Shown here in pieces: positions 6,851 through 8,088 of a DNA stretch of 8,088 bases (position 1 is its first letter; every line of letters starts with the position of its first letter). The notes beneath the pieces were generated by a model. That model was not told the DNA's origin, searched no databases, and saw nothing but the letters and a program-made list of their open reading frames with translations. The DNA is from Verrucomicrobiota bacterium (lineage in GTDB: Bacteria > Verrucomicrobiota > Verrucomicrobiia > Verrucomicrobiales > DEV007): positions 9,431 to 17,518 of the forward strand of contig JAHDCN010000002.1 in the NCBI GenBank assembly GCA_020629815.1, given 5' to 3'. The translations under genes and the position numbers were made by a program.

Positions 6851-6862
6851 CTTCTCGATCTT

Positions 6863-7603
6863 ATGATGAATCATACCATTTCCCGTCGTGCCGCCAGCAA
6901 AGCAACCTTACTGGCAGGTATCTCTGCAGCTACCACCGCCCAACTGTCCCAGGCAGCTCCCAAGCTCAAAAAGAATGCGACTATTTTGTTTCAAGGTGAC
7001 TCGATCACCGATGCAGGTCGTGATCGGAAGCGCCAGACCGCCAATGATGCAAGATCACTGGGCAGGGGCTACCCTGCTCACATCGCCGGCGATCTTCTCG
7101 CCGAAAGTCCAAAATTGGATCTCCGGATTCACAACCGCGGGATTTCCGGAAATAAGGTGCCCGATCTCGACAAACGATGGCAGGTGGATTGCATCGATAT
7201 CAAACCGGATATTCTAAGTATTCTCATTGGGGTAAATGACATCTGGCACAAGTTGAACGGTCGCTATGATGGAACTCCCGAAGTCTATCGTGACGGTTTT
7301 GATGCCCTGTTGGAGAGAACAAAGAAGTCACTGCCCGATGTGACCATTGCCATATGCGAGCCCTTCGTTTTGCGTTGCGGGGCGGTAAACGATTCGTGGT
7401 TTCCGGAATTTGAAACCCGTCGTGCCTTTGCAGAAGAAGTTGCCAAGAAACACAACGCGATCTGGGTTCCTTTTCAGGCCAAGTTCGACGAGGCCGTGTC
7501 ATCCGGAACTGCCCCTGAGTATTGGGCAGCTGACGGAGTTCACCCTTCGCATGCTGGTCATTCTTTGATGGCGAAAGTTTGGCGAGAATCCGTGGGCATC
7601 TAG
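6863..7603 (+). CDS. exported SGNH/GDSL-family esterase
   Basis: The protein has 246 residues. The N-terminus (SRRAASKATLLAG, then an Ala-rich stretch ending near QAAP, residues 7-33) looks like a twin-arginine signal, with S-R-R and a Lys at the usual place but without the Phe. The SGNH blocks are complete: block I FQGDSITDAG (43-52) with nucleophile Ser47, block II NRGISGNKVPDL (91-102) with its Gly, block III IGVNDIW (122-128) with Asn125, and block V DGVHPSHAGH (224-233) with Asp224 and His227. This arrangement resembles carbohydrate acetylesterases such as the rhamnogalacturonan or xylan acetylesterase relatives, so removal of acyl groups from polysaccharide is a reasonable inference; the substrate itself is not readable. 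Two adjacent ATGs occur at 6863 and 6866, and the first was taken. No Shine-Dalgarno site precedes them. The OB-fold gene ends 12 bases upstream and a 75-base gap separates the amidase gene. Confidence 0.92.
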   Translation: MMNHTISRRAASKATLLAGISAATTAQLSQAAPKLKKNATILFQGDSITDAGRDRKRQTANDARSLGRGYPAHIAGDLLAESPKLDLRIHNRGISGNKVPDLDKRWQVDCIDIKPDILSILIGVNDIWHKLNGRYDGTPEVYRDGFDALLERTKKSLPDVTIAICEPFVLRCGAVNDSWFPEFETRRAFAEEVAKKHNAIWVPFQAKFDEAVSSGTAPEYWAADGVHPSHAGHSLMAKVWRESVGI

Positions 7604-7678
7604 CCCAGGCAACAGGAGTGTGGTCCATTGGTGTTCCCGGGGTTTTTGGAGTATACTTGAGACAACCCGTCTCGCTCC

Positions 7679-8088
7679 ATGAATCCCAGAATCATATCCG
7701 TTGGCAGTGCCATTCTTGCAGGCCTGTGCCTTGCGCTTTCTCAAACTGATCTGTCTGCCGCCGGGCTTTTTGGCAAAAAGAAGAAATCAACCGGCTTTGG
7801 CAGTAGTTCTCTCGCCCGTCATGCAGGCAGCCTCAACCTGAAGCAGGATTTGATTCCCAAGGGAAAGTTTGGCAGAAAGCTGCACCGCCCCATCCGCCCC
7901 AGCTATATCACGGTTCATTCGACCTACACGTTTCAATCCAATGCGAATGCGAGCCACTTTGGTAATGCTTTGAGAAAGGGCTACCTCACTGCATCGAACA
8001 ATCTCCTCGGGTATCTGGCCTGGCACTTCAGCGTTGATCAAAGTTCAGTTGTCCAACATCTCCCTACGAACGAAAGAGGCGAACATGC
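7679..8088 (+). CDS. secreted N-acetylmuramoyl-L-alanine amidase (Amidase_2 type), N-terminal part
   Basis: The frame starting at the ATG at 7679 stays open to the right edge (136 full codons plus GC), so the gene is incomplete. Residues 1-28 form a signal peptide (MNPRIISVGS, a hydrophobic core, LSAAG). A basic linker follows (LFGKKKKSTGFG). From about residue 74 the sequence takes the form of an Amidase_2/PGRP zinc amidase: SYITVHSTYTF (75-85) with His80 as the probable first zinc ligand, ANASHFGNALRKG (89-101), YLAWHFSVDQSSVVQHLP (112-129) and NERGEH (131-136), the usual W-H-F-x-V-D then Q-x-L-P then N-E-x-x-x-H order. The remaining zinc ligands and catalytic residues lie beyond the window. 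Such enzymes cut the bond between N-acetylmuramic acid and the stem peptide in the periplasm, for wall turnover or recycling. The ATG has no Shine-Dalgarno site. Confidence 0.87.
   Translation, partial: MNPRIISVGSAILAGLCLALSQTDLSAAGLFGKKKKSTGFGSSSLARHAGSLNLKQDLIPKGKFGRKLHRPIRPSYITVHSTYTFQSNANASHFGNALRKGYLTASNNLLGYLAWHFSVDQSSVVQHLPTNERGEH

Noticed and set aside
7659..7673. GAGAC/GTCTC inverted repeat just before the amidase ATG
   Set aside because: The stem is only 5 bp with no T run, and such repeats are expected by chance. It is not convincing as a terminator or operator.
7604..7678. Gap between the SGNH and amidase genes, searched for a terminator or promoter
   Set aside because: CCCGGGG followed by five T residues (about 7636-7647) looks suggestive, but no matching upstream arm forms a stem with it. 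No credible -35/-10 pair was seen.
7787..8041. 84-codon minus-strand frame at the right end
   Set aside because: It is antisense to the amidase start, whose signal peptide and Amidase_2 motifs are clear in the plus frame.
1..8088. tRNA, rRNA, CRISPR array, insertion sequence or phage remnants
   Set aside because: No direct repeat array, transposase motif, terminal inverted repeats or tRNA-like cloverleaf was seen. The coding content is continuous and in one style.

Overview
The window reads as a plus-strand stretch of chromosome from a member of the Verrucomicrobiota, or less likely the related Planctomycetota. The evidence is the gene families: a short sigma factor of the Rhodopirellula/Verrucomicrobium type, a FecR-LamG membrane protein, DUF1549/DUF1553 proteins and a DUF1501 protein. 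This combination is characteristic of that superphylum. Base composition looks moderate, and none of the seven visible gene starts has a well-spaced Shine-Dalgarno site. Genus or habitat cannot be fixed from the sequence.

Left part (1-6272). The window opens inside the C-terminal end of a DUF1553-type protein (1-261). After 53 bases comes a four-gene set, all on the plus strand: an ECF-like sigma factor (315-878), a single-pass membrane protein with a cytoplasmic anti-sigma-like N-terminus followed by periplasmic FecR and LamG regions (900-2534), an exported DUF1549/DUF1553 protein with an N-terminal SHD1-like module and a CAQCH motif (2639-4858), and a Tat-exported DUF1501 protein (4895-6217). 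A textbook intrinsic terminator (6244-6272) closes the set. The likely logic is a surface-signalling operon: the sigma factor and its membrane regulator control a pair of large exported proteins of unknown biochemical function. The 104-base gap at 2535-2638 is the only sizeable break inside the set. It holds a terminator-like hairpin that faces the minus strand and a second hairpin that covers an AAGGAG motif.

Right part (6273-8088). A second group of envelope genes follows: a small secreted OB-fold protein with a Lys/Pro/Glu-rich tail (6338-6850), a secreted SGNH/GDSL-type esterase with a probable Tat signal (6863-7603), and the N-terminal part of a secreted N-acetylmuramoyl-L-alanine amidase of the Amidase_2 type that runs off the window (7679-8088).

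No tRNA, rRNA, CRISPR array, insertion sequence or clear foreign DNA was seen. No gene-free stretch exceeds about 120 bases. The most interesting element is the sigma/FecR-LamG/DUF1549-DUF1553/DUF1501 set. It is a recurrent lineage arrangement, but its function is, to my knowledge, unestablished.
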